DNA from: an uncultured Chloroflexota bacterium
GTDB taxonomy: Bacteria; Chloroflexota; Anaerolineae; Promineifilales; Promineifilaceae
Direction: 5' to 3'
Assembly (NCBI GenBank): GCA_937958365.1
Contig: CALFEW010000462.1
Location: 1-6,454 of the forward strand
Length of the DNA stretch: 6,454 bases
Shown: in pieces, positions 6,060 through 6,454 of the stretch
Layout of the letters: the number at the start of each line of letters is the position of its first letter
Numbering within the stretch: position 1 is the stretch's first letter
Position numbers and translations under genes: made by a program
Notes under the pieces: model-generated
What the model was told of the DNA's origin: nothing
Seen by the model: the letters and a program-made list of their open reading frames with translations, nothing else
Database searches by the model: none

Positions 6060-6454
6060 ATGGTGTCGCTCATAGATTTACCACTTCCCTCCGTCATAGA
6101 TACTTCCACAGCAGACATGGCTGGGGAGTTTTATGTGCCCGCGCTCTCGGTCGCCACGCGGTATGATCGGGGGGTGGGCTTTTTTAGCTCTGGCTGGCTG
6201 CGGATGGTGACCAAAGGGTTGGTGGCATTTGCCGCCAATGGCGGCCAGGCGCGGCTGATAACCAGTCCCATTTTGGCAACTGATGATTGGGAAGCATTGC
6301 AGTTGGGTGACGCAGCGCGGCTGGATGCGTTTTTATACGCCTCTCTCTTGCGTAACGTGCGGGATTTGGAAGCCCAACTGGAAAAGGACACCTTATCGGC
6401 TTTGGCCTGGATGGTGGCCGATGGCGTGCTGACATTTAAGCTGGCTTTGCCACA
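6060..6454 (+). CDS. phospholipase D-like N-terminal module, probable DEAD/DEAH helicase (partial)
   Basis: The open frame runs off the window end (131 codons visible). It begins MVSLIDLPLPSVIDTSTADM and continues with FYVPALSVATRYDRGVGFFS (residues 24-43), SGWLRMVTKGLVAFAANGG (44-62) and ARLITSPILATDDWEAL (64-80). This pattern is what I recall from the N-terminus of proteins with a phospholipase D-like domain fused to a DEAD/DEAH-box helicase, many of them in phage-defence or restriction islands. The catalytic HKD motif and helicase motifs would lie beyond the window, so neither activity is shown here. I chose ATG 6060 because an in-frame stop lies at 6012-6014 with no other start between. 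The AAAAAGGA at 6033-6040 is 19 nt from the ATG, too far for a good ribosome binding site. It is separated from the XPB operon by a terminator and a repeat-rich spacer, so it is probably a distinct transcription unit. Confidence 0.65.
   Translation, partial: MVSLIDLPLPSVIDTSTADMAGEFYVPALSVATRYDRGVGFFSSGWLRMVTKGLVAFAANGGQARLITSPILATDDWEALQLGDAARLDAFLYASLLRNVRDLEAQLEKDTLSALAWMVADGVLTFKLALP

Noticed and set aside
6019..6075. Short GTG-initiated frame overlapping the start at 6060, as a leader peptide
   Set aside because: It has no ribosome binding site and no recognisable features; 18 codons is within chance expectation.
6131..6435. Two minus strand open frames opposite the phospholipase D-like gene
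   Set aside because: They are antisense to a + strand frame that has clear family-like sequence.

Overview
The window comes from a moderately GC-rich bacterial chromosome. Member of the Chloroflexota (Anaerolineae-like) is my best guess, but it is an inference. It rests on a bacterial XPB helicase next to Rv0862c-like 'helicase-associated' proteins, and on extreme enrichment of the palindrome ACGGCCGT (15 exact copies). No rRNA or other phylogenetic marker is present.

Left part (1-5513): a compact + strand operon. It opens with the C-terminal part of an XPB/ERCC3-type SF2 DNA repair helicase, whose frame carries an in-frame TAG at 44-46 inside otherwise family-like sequence. After a 35-nt gap comes a large protein with an N-terminal SWIM zinc finger, a SAP-like helical segment and a C-terminal XPB/Ssl2-like (Helicase_C_3-type) domain. 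After a further 17 nt comes a second large protein of the same architecture, without the SWIM finger but with two tandem copies of the C-terminal domain. The two proteins look like diverged paralogues and are probably partners or regulators of XPB in DNA unwinding or repair. A Rho-independent terminator (5603-5637) closes the operon.

Middle part (5514-6059): about 550 bases without a credible gene but with dense structure. In order it holds the terminator hairpin, a helically spaced GCGGAT array flanked by inverted copies, an 11-bp tandem repeat, a G-run cluster that fits the G-quadruplex pattern, and a weak candidate promoter.

Right part (6060-6454): the 5' end of a + strand gene that runs off the window. 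Its N-terminus resembles the phospholipase D-like module found at the front of some DEAD/DEAH-box helicases, often defence-associated. It may be the start of a separate, possibly defence-related unit.
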